From DATKMG01 sp035541995 (lineage in GTDB: Bacteria; Acidobacteriota; Terriglobia; Versatilivoradales; Versatilivoraceae): DNA of 21,961 nucleotides. A program made the translations under genes and the position numbers. The notes beneath the pieces were generated by a model. The model was given only the letters and a program-made list of their open reading frames with translations, searched no databases and was not told the DNA's origin. Positions 8,426 to 16,603 of the stretch are shown piece after piece. Position 1 is the stretch's first letter, and the number at the start of each line of letters is the position of its first letter. The stretch lies in the NCBI GenBank assembly GCA_035541995.1, contig DATKMG010000752.1:1-21961 (forward strand), in the 5' to 3' direction.

Positions 8426-10651
8426 AGGGGTGCTCGGCGTGATAGCGCGACAGCGAGCGAATACCGTAGGGGCTCAGGAACTCACTTTCGTTGAGCATGT
8501 AACCGAGTATCCGGCGGAGTTTGTCCGGGTTGACCAGTGAAAGGATCCGGCTGCCGCCCGCACCCACCTCCAGTGGAACTGTGATCGTCGCCGCCGTGAA
8601 CGGGTGCTGTTCCAGAAACCACTGCGCCTCCTCGAAAAAGCGCGGCAACCGTTCCCGCAGGTCGCCCGGCAGCACCGTGGTCGCCGCCAGCGGCAGAAGC
8701 CCAACCAGGGAGCGGACCTTGAGCCGGACGCCATTGCCGTCCGGAAAGCGCAGCACATCGTAATAGATACCGTCGCCGTGGTCCCAGAGTTTGATCCCCG
8801 TAAAGCTCAGGTTGTCCATGGCCGACGCGATCCACAGGAAGTGCTCGAAGTATTTCAGCGCCATCGCCTCGTAGTGGGGGTCGTCCTCCATCGCGAGCTC
8901 GACCGCAATCTGGAGCATCACCGACGCAAAGAACGCCATCCAGGCGGTGCCGTCCGATTGCTCCAGATAGCCGCCCGTCGGCAGCGCGCTGCTGCGGTCG
9001 AAAACCCCGATGTTGTCCAGGCCGAGGAAGCCTCCCGAGAACACGTTGTTGCCATCCACATCCTTGCGGTTCACCCACCAGGTGAAGTTCAGAGACAACT
9101 TCTCGAAGCAGAACTTGAGGAAGGCAAGGTCCCCGCGCCCGCGCGACTGTTTGTCGTAGCTGTACACGGTCCAGACCGCCCACGGGTGGACCGGGGGATT
9201 GACGTCGTTAAAGTTCCACTCGTAGGCCGGCATCTGGCCGTTGGGATGGAGGTAATGGTGGCCGAGAAATAGCCGCAGCTGCTCTTTGGCGAAATCGACG
9301 TCCACAAGCGACAAGGGGATGGTGTGGAAGGCCAGGTCCCAGACGGCGTACCAGGGGTACTCCCACTTGTCCGGCATGGAGATGACGTCCGCGTTGTACA
9401 TGTGGAACCAGTCCTTGTTGCGGACCCGGGCACCACTCCTTCCTCGGGCTTGTCGCCGTGCTCGCGCAGCCACTCGGCCAAGTCGTAATGGAAGTACTGC
9501 TTGCTCAAGAGCATTCCGGCCAGTGCCTGACGCATCACCTGCGCCTCATCCTTGGTCAGTGTATCCGGTGTGATAGCCGCATAGAAAGCGTCCGCTTCTG
9601 CCTGCCGGGCCTTGAACGGGGCCTCAAACGCATCCCCGAAGGGAGTCCGCAGCCGGTCAGGCGGCTGGTCCGTCAGCCGCAGTCGGACCGTCTGGCTTTC
9701 CTTCGCCGCCACGGTGAGTCGGAAGTGGGCAGATGCCTTGGTGCCGTGCAATTCGGGGTTGATGGCGTTCTTGTTCCCGTGGACGACGGCGTGGATAATG
9801 CCGTCTTTGCAGTAGGGTTGCTGATTGGACTGATTGAAGGCCCGCTCAGTATTGGTTTCATTTTCGGTGAACAGAAGATCAACCATGCCTTCGCAGTAGA
9901 GAAATCGCTCCCCAAGGAGACGATGCCGAGCGGCGACGGCCCGCACGTTCGTGCCTGCAGCGAGGATCTTCAGCTCCGGTTTCTCTTCCTTGCGACCCCA
10001 CGACCAGGTGTTGCGAAACCAAAGGGTAGGCAGCACATGGATCTCCGCCGGCTCTGGGCCCCGGTTGCAGACAGTGATCTGGATCAGGATGTCCTCCGGC
10101 TCGACCTTGGCGTACTCGACGAAGACGTCAAAGTACCGGTCCTCATCGAAGATGCCTGTGTCGAGCAATTCATACTCGGCGGCCTGTTTGTCGCGTGTCC
10201 GGTTGGCTTCGATGATGGGCCCGTACGGGTACTCGGCCTGCGGATACTTGTAGAGATACTTCATGTACGAGTGAGTTGGCGTGCTGTCGAGGTAGAAGTA
10301 ATACTCCTTGACGTCCTCGCCGTGATTCCCCTCGCTGTTGCTCAGTCCGAACAACCGTTCCTTGAGGATCGGATCGCGCCCGTTCCACAGCGCCAGCGCG
10401 AAGCAGAGCAGCTGGCGGCTATCGGAGATACCGGCGAGCCCGTCCTCGCCCCACCGGTACGCACGGTATTGCGCCTGATCATGGGTGAAGTAATTCCAGG
10501 CATCGCCGTTGGAGCTGTAATCTTCGCGCACGGTTCCCCACTGGCGCTCACTCAGATATGGCCCCCACTTCTTCCACGCGGCTCGTCCTTCGCGGTCCTC
10601 CTGGAGCCGGGTCTGTTCCGCGCTAGATTCGTTCATCTGGTTCGTCTGCAT
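8418..10651 (-). pseudogene. GH63-like glucosidase, frameshifted and truncated at its 3' end
   Basis: The start at 10651 has a good AGGAGA. The first frame (10651 to about 9435, near 405 codons) holds the N-terminal beta-rich domain: WKKWGPYLSERQWGTVREDY, the EYYFYLDSTPTHSYMKYLYKYPQ stretch and LPTLWFRNTWSWG. The second frame, from about 9430 down to 8418, holds the (alpha/alpha)6 catalytic part: NADVISMPDKWEYPWYAVWD, PAYEWNFNDVNPPVH, GGFLGLDNIGVFDRS and EQSDGTAWMAFFASVM. These are typical of the large bacterial GH63/MGH1-like glucosidases. One base appears lost near 9425-9440. After HAEHPYVF the family sequence stops abruptly, and about 130 or more residues expected in full-length homologues are absent. 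The gene is therefore broken twice. Substrate, probably an alpha-glucoside or glucosylglycerate-like compound, cannot be inferred safely. Confidence 0.8.
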
Positions 10652-10789
10652 GGCTCTCCTTTCGTTTGAAGGGAGCCCGAGTTCATGAACGCCTTCACGG
10701 CAAAGGGCCGGATGCGGACACTCCTTCAGGACACCCCCTCAGGGTGATCATGAATCCCAAGACTGCCCTTCTCGGCGCTCCGCGGCATG

Positions 10790-11631
10790 CTACTTTTGGG
10801 GCAAGAGATTGAACCTAACCTCTGTATTTGAAGGCTGGCGCGCCTGGTTGAACCAGACATCGGGGTTGACCCCTTCCTGCATCGCGCGCGCCCGCACCCT
10901 CTCGATGTTACCCGGGCCGGCGTTGTAGCTGGCAAAGGCAAAAGGTTCCGATTCTGCTCGTCGAACTTCGCGTCCTGGAAGTATTTGTCCATCAGGCACG
11001 ACAAGTACTTCGTCCCGGCGTGAATGTTCGGCTCTACATGGCTGATGTTTCCCACTTTCATCTCGGTCCCAGTGGAGGGCGTGACCTGCATGATGCCGAT
11101 CGCCCCGGTGCGGCTTTTCGCGTTCTGGTCGAGCCCCGATTCCTGGTAGCCCTGCGCGGCCGGCATCAGATAGTCGAACCGCTTCAGGCGCTCCGGCGTG
11201 ATCGTGACTGACCCCCCCGCCACTTCGCCCTCGCCGTCGATCAGGCCCTGGAACAGGTGGTCTCGCGTGGTGGGGATGAGCACGACGGTGAAGGGTCTCT
11301 TGTCCGGGTACTTCTTGTTAAGATACTTCTCCAACTCGGGGCCGGCTCCCGCGATGATGCCTAGCGCCCGGCCGTGATCGTGGTAGAACAGCGTGGGGCT
11401 GTAACAAACCAAAAATCGGATCATGCGGTGGTTGAGCAGGACGTCTAAGTCGCCGGTCCACTTGGAAGGCCGGGCTTGGAGCGCGTGCTGTTGCGCGGCT
11501 GGCTTCGGGCGCCCCGTTTCTTCGACCGCACTTGCTGTAGTTGACGCGGCGGCGAGCGCCATCGCCAGGAGCACCCGCGCGCCGCATTTCCTCGCGCGCC
11601 GGAATTCGCTTGCATGGCTCATCTTGTCCAT
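10790..11631 (-). pseudogene. MltF-like membrane-bound lytic transglycosylase with internal deletion and frameshift
   Basis: The N-terminus has a signal peptide (RRARKCGARVLLAMALAAAS, then an Ala-rich stretch). A solute-binding-protein-like half follows (RMIRFLVCYSPTLFYHDHGR, and GGSVTITPERLKRFD). Then the SLT domain: MPAAQGYQESGLDQ with the catalytic Glu in QESGLD, then GAIGIMQVTPSTG and EPNIHAGTKYL. Intact relatives have roughly 180 more residues between 'TPERLK-VDF' and 'D-LM-AAQGYQES'; here they are joined in frame. Near 10940-10943 the frame breaks in a short T run of the coding strand, and FAFASYNAGPGNIERVR continues in another frame. After NPDVWFNQ the normal tail is replaced by unrelated residues up to a stop at 10790. 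The gene sits 140 bp upstream of the GH63 gene on the same strand. It would cleave peptidoglycan if intact. Confidence 0.8.
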
Positions 11632-11815
11632 AGGACTCTGGTCGGATATCTCAATGGCGTCGCTCCATTGGAGATTGGGGGATAGGCGTTCAATCGGGTG
11701 ATTCTATGTCCCTGAGGGGACGCTCTTCCTCACATCCGGCTACGATTTCGCCGTTCAGGCCAACTCGATTGTTCTAGATTTCCCTGCCGACTAACGCTGA
11801 GTAGATCCCTGAATT

Positions 11816-12344
11816 GGGGTGACATTTACACCCAGCTTAAGACAATACTCTTTGAGCCTTCCAAGTGTCAAGCGGTTGAGGGTGCAATCAAAAGTGCGAG
11901 TCAAAGAATGGAGGAAGGGACTGGACAAATCGTCTTAATAAGAGTAAATAAACATGGGCAAATCCAGTTCAAAGGAGGCCCATGTCAAATCGCAATAGCA
12001 GCCAGAACCCGAAAGGCCCGGTTAAAAGGAGCATTGAAGAGCGGCTGAAGGATCATCCCGACTTAATCGCACGTTTGGAAGGGTTGGCCGATATTGTGGA
12101 AAACAGCGAGGGGGATGTGGAAAAAGCCGACGAGGCGGAGCAGCGGGTGTTGGAAGAAGTGCGGCAAATGGGCCATCAGGTGTTGCAGGGATGGGCCCAG
12201 CGGCAGCAGCGGAGAAAGGCCGAGGCAGCCCGGAGTCAGGAGCGGGAGTTGAAGCGCAAGGAAAAAAAACTTAACCTGGCACACGCTGTTCGGAGTCATT
12301 GAGGTGGTCGAAGAGATCTTCACGCGGGGGCGAAAAGGGGGTAA
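11816..12344 (+). mobile_element. Left part of an ISKra4-family-like insertion sequence
   Basis: This segment contains the 5' part of a transposase gene (see 11982) and 165 bp of upstream DNA. GGGGTGACATTTACACCC at about 11818-11835 is a terminal-repeat-like sequence with an internal GGGTG/CACCC pair and is my candidate for the left end; its exact base is uncertain. The right half of the element, including the rest of the transposase and its right terminal repeat, is absent: host M48 peptidase coding sequence begins at about 12345. No second copy lies in the window. The region 11632-11815 before it holds no gene, only short hairpins (for example 11652-11670 and 11708-11721). Confidence 0.5.
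11982..12344 (+). pseudogene. ISKra4-family-like transposase, N-terminal fragment with a frame change at A8
   Basis: An excellent AAAGGAGG lies just before the ATG. Residues 1-95 are charged and helical (IEERLKDHPDLIARLEGLAD, then DEAEQRVLEEVRQMGHQVLQ and GWAQRQQRRK), matching the N-terminal region of ISKra4-type transposases. The annotated frame stops at 12300-12302, but from the A8 run at 12262-12269 the +1 frame reads LTWHTLFGVIEVVEEIFTRG. This matches the family's next motif (K-L-x-W-x-T-x-FG-x-I-E-V). The match ends at about 12340. Either transposase expression used slippage on the A run or one base was gained or lost. The catalytic part is missing, so the fragment is inactive. Confidence 0.65.
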
Positions 12345-13043
12345 GTCGAGAAGCAGAAGGAGGTCATTGACAACAAGGAGCTGAATGCCTACATCAGCGC
12401 GATCGGGAAAGAACTCGCAGCACAACCGCAGGCGGACAAATATCCGTATACGTTCAAAGTAGTCAACGACCCGAGCATCAACGCCTTCGCCTTACCCGGC
12501 GGTGCGGCCTTCGTACAAACCGGCCTGATCTCGGCCGTCGACAACGAGGCTCAGCTGGCAGGTGTGCTGGCGCACGAAATCTCGCACGTTGCACTCCGGC
12601 ACGGCACAAATCAGGCGAGTAAGGCAAATTTGATCGAGTTGCCCGCCATGCTTGCCAGCAAGGCTGTGGGCAGTGGTTCCCTGCTAGGGCAGCTGAGCCA
12701 GATCGGGATCGGGTTGGGAGAGAACCCAGTTCTGCTAAAGTTCTCGCGAACCGACGAGACCCAGGCCGATCTGCTTGGGGCACAGATTGCGGCCCAGGCG
12801 GGATACAACCCAATCGAGCTGGCTCACTTCTTTCAGAAGCTCGAGACCTCAGGTGGAGCCCAGGGACCCCAGTTCCTCTCCGATCACCCCAACCCGGGCA
12901 ATCGCACGAAGGCGATTGAGGAGGAAATTCAGAAGATGGGGCCGAAAAACTACAGCGCCGGCACAGGCCAGCTGCCGCGCATGAAGGCTATTGTCGCGAA
13001 GTTGCCGCCCCCAAGAAAGGCACCGGCGCAAAAGGGATCTTGA
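12345..13043 (+). pseudogene. M48-family zinc metallopeptidase lacking its N-terminus
   Basis: The open frame begins directly after a TAA at 12342-12344 with VEKQKEVIDNKELNAYISAI. It runs through NDPSINAFALPGG, the zinc motif HEISH (12573-12587) and the third-ligand region DETQADLLGAQIAAQAGYNP, to the family-specific FLSDHPNPGNR near the C-terminus. Intact M48 relatives of this type start with a signal peptide and some 60-100 further residues; these are missing, and IS-derived sequence takes their place. The first in-frame ATG (12564) lies just before HEISH and has no ribosome site, so I do not accept it as a true start. The intact enzyme would be a periplasmic metalloprotease of the BepA/LoiP type. 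The catalytic domain itself looks undamaged. Confidence 0.8.
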
Positions 13044-13288
13044 ACACTACCTCCTGTCTTAGGTGCCTTTCCGGAACCCGAGACTGGCGACGTTTTTCAT
13101 CCTTTCCTTTATGGCAGAGAGTTGAACGCCAAGGACATTGTCCTGACGGGCGCTGTAAAATCGCCGGCTGCGGCCAGCTCTCCGGTTTTGTTGCTCAGCA
13201 TGAAGTCCCCCAAGAACCGTTGCAGGCAAGTAGCGAATGGGTACTCTGATGCCGCAGCGCGATTTCTTATGTTGTACTATAAGTTTAC

Positions 13289-13534
13289 TCAGGCCTTCTT
13301 AAGGAGGCGGGTAATCCAGACCAAAATCACGGCGCCGACAAATGCGACTATAATCGAGCCGATCATGCCGCCGCCGGGCCAGATTCCCAACTGTCCGAAT
13401 AACCAGCCGCCCAGAATAGCCCCGAGCAGTCCGAGGATGATGTCTACTACTATGCCGTAGCCGCCACCCTTCATCACTTGACCAGCAAGCCAACCTGCGA
13501 TCAGACCAACCACAATCCATGCAAGAAATCCCAT
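13289..13534 (-). CDS. GlsB/YeaQ/YmgE family small membrane protein
   Basis: This 81-residue protein consists of three hydrophobic segments (about 2-20, 27-48 and 55-76). Glycine-rich turns include AGWLAGQVMKGGGYG, LGGWLFGQLG and PGGGMIGSIIVAFVGA. These are the signature of the 'transglycosylase-associated' or GlsB/YeaQ/YmgE stress-response family. I start at 13534 because AAGGAGGTGGTT precedes that ATG at an ideal distance; the longer frame upstream adds only a non-conserved extension. The protein is inner-membrane and usually stress-induced, with unclear molecular function. It stands alone, convergent with the M48 remnant and upstream of nothing obvious on its strand. Confidence 0.92.
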   Translation of the reverse strand: MGFLAWIVVGLIAGWLAGQVMKGGGYGIVVDIILGLLGAILGGWLFGQLGIWPGGGMIGSIIVAFVGAVILVWITRLLKKA

Positions 13535-13765
13535 AACCACCTCCTTGCTGCAAATTAGGCCAGGGGTCTTTCTTGAGATCCCCCAGCCGATGGCGAATGT
13601 GAACCCGGTACCATCAGATAGATGAAGAATGGGAAATCTGGTCACCGATAAACTGCTAAGTTAAACTCACCATACCCTCTCGAACCACGAAGAACTTCGT
13701 TTTTGTCCCGAGGTCATCTCGGTCAATGGCCCGGTCAAACCGGATTTCGTACTTGTTGCGGATCT

Positions 13766-14764
13766 CTATTGATCTTCTGCCGGGACAGGGGTCCAGGATT
13801 TGTCTGGATTGAAGCGCTCCATCTTCGCGAATTCATCAAGACTGTTCGGCCCAAAGTCTTTTTCGTACACAACGCCGTCATGGCTGACGATGAAGGTCTC
13901 CACTCCGGTCACGCCGTACTCGGCCGGCGCGGCGACCAGGGCGAAGCCTCCGATCATCACCCCTTTTACTACGAAATCCATTTCACCGAGCGGCGCCGCG
14001 GGTCCCTGCCCTTTCAGAATTTTGAAAAAATAGCCGTGGTACGGTTCCGAGCGGGGGCTGTAGCCCTGTTCAATCGCTCTGGCGATCTTTTCGCCAATCG
14101 GACCACCCCAGCTACCGTCGGACTCCTGCCAGGCCAGGCCATCGTGCTTTCCCGGAGTGCTGATGATGCGTTGGGCATACTGGTTCACGTCGTAACCTTC
14201 ATGCGGCTCGAGGGCGTATTCGTGCTGTGCTTCTACGTAGCCGTGACAAATTTGGATTGCGTCCAATTCATTGGCGCCAATGCGGCGGTAGAGGAGTTCC
14301 TGACGACCCGCTTTGGCGTCAAAGAACCATTTGTCACCTCTCTTCACGATCGGCACCGGAAACGGCCAGTCTTCTTTGCCCACAAGCAGGAATGCGCGGG
14401 TCCCGCTCTTCGAATCGACAGAAACGCTCTTCTTTTCGTGGGCTTCAGCAACAAAATCAGCAGCATGCTGTCGGTCTTGGACAGGTTCGCCGCTAAATAT
14501 AATGTCTTCGCCGCCCGGGCCAAAAATATTTATGAGCGCTGCCACATCGAATTTCTCGGCCGCCTCGACAAGCACATCGGCCGCTTGCTGCGGAGTGTCA
14601 AAGCTCCTGGCGGATTCGATCGAAGCGGCCGTACCCTCAGGAGTCTTCTTCACCGCAGATTCTTGCGCCGCAAAAAGAAACAACGTAGACAGCCACACCC
14701 AGGCCACTGCGCTCCCGATCCAAAAACGTCTGGAGAGATATCCGTTCGCAGTTCTTGATTTCAT
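13766..14764 (-). CDS. DUF2950 family exported protein
   Basis: The 332-residue protein starts at 14764 with GGAGGAG 6 nt upstream. A longer frame extends into DUF3300 antisense sequence and is rejected. An N-terminal hydrophobic segment (RRFWIGSAVAWVWLSTLFLF) should be a signal peptide, so the protein is likely periplasmic. Motifs typical of DUF2950 are visible in order: the FDTPQQAADVLVEAAEKFD helix, ALINIFGPGGEDIIFSGEPV, DKWFFDAKAGRQELLYRRIG, GYVEAQHEYA, SWGGPIGEKIARAIEQGY, HGYFFKILKGQGP and the C-terminal YGVTGVETFIVSHDGVVYEK. The gene lies 37 bp downstream of the DUF3300 gene on the same strand. The two families are often adjacent in bacterial genomes and are probably co-transcribed. Molecular function is unknown. 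Confidence 0.93.
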   Translation of the reverse strand: MKSRTANGYLSRRFWIGSAVAWVWLSTLFLFAAQESAVKKTPEGTAASIESARSFDTPQQAADVLVEAAEKFDVAALINIFGPGGEDIIFSGEPVQDRQHAADFVAEAHEKKSVSVDSKSGTRAFLLVGKEDWPFPVPIVKRGDKWFFDAKAGRQELLYRRIGANELDAIQICHGYVEAQHEYALEPHEGYDVNQYAQRIISTPGKHDGLAWQESDGSWGGPIGEKIARAIEQGYSPRSEPYHGYFFKILKGQGPAAPLGEMDFVVKGVMIGGFALVAAPAEYGVTGVETFIVSHDGVVYEKDFGPNSLDEFAKMERFNPDKSWTPVPAEDQ

Positions 14765-14801
14765 CTGTGCTCCTCCAATCTTCCTTTGCCATTCGGGCCG
14801 C

Positions 14802-16169
14802 TTACCTGCGCCGCCCACCGCCACCACGACTGAAACCACTGCCACCGCCGCGGGACCCGAGACTGGAAGACCCACGGCTGCTGCTGCCCCGGGCGCTCGA
14901 ACCGTTGTATCCCCTGGAGCCCCCTCCGAAGGCGTCCCGGTTTCCGCCGCCGCTACGCGAGAGATCCCGGCTTCCGATGCGGTCTGCTCCGCCTCCACCC
15001 GTTCGGTTGCCAACCCCTCCGCCGCTTGCCCGATTGCTCACACCAGCCCCTCCAGCGCGATTGCTTACGCCGGCCCCTCCACCGCGACTACTAGCCATAT
15101 TGCCGCCTTGCCTGCCAATCTGTTGCCGGGCGCTGGCCTGGCGATTTGCTAGAGAATCACCGCGGGTTGTGCCTCCAAACCGGTCCGCGGTCGCCCGGTC
15201 CCGATACGGGGCGCCGCCGCGATGCTGGGGATTGTGCTGCCACGTGTTGCCACCGGCGCCACCCCGATTACCCTGGGGATTGACTTGATTGCCGCGGTTG
15301 CCGGCACCGCCACGGTTGCCGCTGTTAGCCGGCAGATTCGACACTCGGTTGCCGCTGTTGCCGATGTTCGTGTTGCGGTTGAAATTGTTGTTGCGGTTGA
15401 TATTGATATCGTTCCCACCCCATCCGCAGCCCCAGCCCCAGCCGCCGGCCCAGAAGGCGCCCATCATCATGCCGACGCCGAAGGAAATCGCCAATCCCGC
15501 GGGGTAGTACCACGCCGGCGGATAGTAGATGGGAGGATACGGGTAAACCGGTGGGCCCCACACGATCACAGGGTCATAGCTGGGTACGTAAACCACTTGC
15601 GGGTTGGCTTGCTCGATGACGATGACCTGCTTGCTTTCGACCACCTTCGTTTCCACTTTCTGCTGTTCGGTTGTCTTCAGGGTCCCTTTGTCCGCAGCCT
15701 TTTTCCGCATGCGCTGAACCGCGTCCATCACGTCGCTCTGCTGAGCCAGAAAGGCGTTGCCCAGATCGGTGGTCCATTGAATGTCATCGGCAAGTCGCTT
15801 GACCACCTCAGGCAGGCCCGCCAGAGCCTGGACGCTCGGATCCCAGGATTGCTTGGCGACCGCGTCGGCCAGCGCTTTGTCCTTGAGGTTCTTGTTTTTG
15901 TCCAGCCACTGCTGCAGCTGGATGATTTCGAGAGGGTACGTGGACGCCGCCAGGACCTGGGCCAGCAATGGATCCGGATAAAGCGCAACGGGCGCCACCA
16001 GAGAATCGAGCTGGTCGGGTGGAATCTTCGAAGCCTGTGCCTGTGGCGAAGCCTGCCCAACCGGAGAAAATGGCGTCATATATGCCAGGGATTCTCCCGG
16101 CGCCAGGGCAACGGCGCAAAGCATCACCATCAGAGTTCGGAAGGTTGCACCCTGTCGTTTCAGATTCAT
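14802..16169 (-). CDS. DUF3300 family exported protein with a Gly/Asn/Arg/Ser-rich tail
   Basis: The 455-residue protein starts at 16169, where GAGGAGG precedes the ATG. It has a signal peptide (FRTLMVMLCAVALAPGESLA). The DUF3300 core follows at about 47-215 (PPDQLDSLVAPVALYPDPLL, AQVLAASTYPLEIIQLQQWL, ANPQVVYVPSYDPVIVWGPP). Next comes a Tyr/Pro-rich stretch and one Gly/Trp-rich hydrophobic segment (YYPAGLAISFGVGMMMGAFW). The last ~200 residues are low complexity: first Asn-rich (ININRNNNFNRNTNIGNSGN), then Gly/Arg/Ser-rich with near repeats of GAGVSNRA. Such tails are common in this family and may bind polymers or surfaces; that is inference. It is the first gene of a two-gene unit with DUF2950. 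The GC-rich tail produces long open frames on the other strand, which are not genes. Confidence 0.93.
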   Translation of the reverse strand: MNLKRQGATFRTLMVMLCAVALAPGESLAYMTPFSPVGQASPQAQASKIPPDQLDSLVAPVALYPDPLLAQVLAASTYPLEIIQLQQWLDKNKNLKDKALADAVAKQSWDPSVQALAGLPEVVKRLADDIQWTTDLGNAFLAQQSDVMDAVQRMRKKAADKGTLKTTEQQKVETKVVESKQVIVIEQANPQVVYVPSYDPVIVWGPPVYPYPPIYYPPAWYYPAGLAISFGVGMMMGAFWAGGWGWGCGWGGNDININRNNNFNRNTNIGNSGNRVSNLPANSGNRGGAGNRGNQVNPQGNRGGAGGNTWQHNPQHRGGAPYRDRATADRFGGTTRGDSLANRQASARQQIGRQGGNMASSRGGGAGVSNRAGGAGVSNRASGGGVGNRTGGGGADRIGSRDLSRSGGGNRDAFGGGSRGYNGSSARGSSSRGSSSLGSRGGGSGFSRGGGGRRR

Positions 16170-16603
16170 AGGCCTCCTCTCGGCTCCCCGCGCGTCCGCT
16201 ATGGATCCCATGTTGAATCGGCAAAAGACCCACCCAACGAACCCACGCACCCATTGCAGGGGCCTTTACGCCGTGAAATTTCAGCGGATTCAGCATTCAC
16301 TCTACGTGATGCTGGGTGTCACCGTCAACTGTCAAAAAGTACAGGTATAGCTCTTCACCGCACTGCCGTTCCCCGTATGATGGTGCACGCCCCCCCCGAT
16401 CCTGAAGCTGTGAAGAAATTCGCCCGGTGGGGATGAAGCATTATCAATACTTCATGGCCTCCAAGGAGCTTGGAACTCCTTGTGAATCATTGGAGGCGGC
16501 TTGCCCTCACGCCATGCTTTCCAGATATTCCGAATTTCTTCACAGCATCCCGGTGACAAGGTCAGATAAGAGGCGATCGTCTCCGCCAGGATCCAGGCTT
16601 CCC
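16170..16603. other. Intergenic region between rhamnosidase and DUF3300 genes
   Basis: No gene could be supported. The region must contain the DUF3300 promoter and the end of the rhamnosidase transcript. A 7-bp hairpin (CAAGGAG at 16462-16468 with CTCCTTG at 16476-16482) is present, but neither side is followed by a T tract, so it is not a convincing terminator. Confidence 0.5.

Noticed and set aside
9458..10669. 403-codon plus-strand open frame opposite the GH63-like gene
   Set aside because: The minus strand here encodes clear GH63 sequence; this frame is a shadow of GC-rich codons.
12564..13043. M48 peptidase as an intact gene starting at ATG 12564
   Set aside because: Conserved M48 sequence extends in frame well upstream of this ATG, to 12345, and no ribosome site precedes it.
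13016..13070. AAAGGCACC / GGTGCCTTT inverted repeat around the M48 stop as a terminator
   Set aside because: The arms are 37 nt apart, and the 3-base T end is too short for a normal intrinsic terminator.
13122..13460. 112-codon plus-strand open frame after the M48 remnant
   Set aside because: It overlaps the GlsB-type gene on the other strand, starts at TTG and has no recognisable domain.
13688..13705. ACGAA-GAAC-TTCGT followed by a T run as a terminator
   Set aside because: The stem is only 5 bp, and no plus-strand gene ends nearby.
13703..14758. 351-codon plus-strand open frame opposite DUF2950
   Set aside because: DUF2950 motifs and ribosome site are on the minus strand; the antisense translation matches nothing known to me.
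15222..16436. 404-codon plus-strand open frame opposite DUF3300
   Set aside because: It is antisense to the DUF3300 gene, whose low-complexity tail lacks stops on the other strand.
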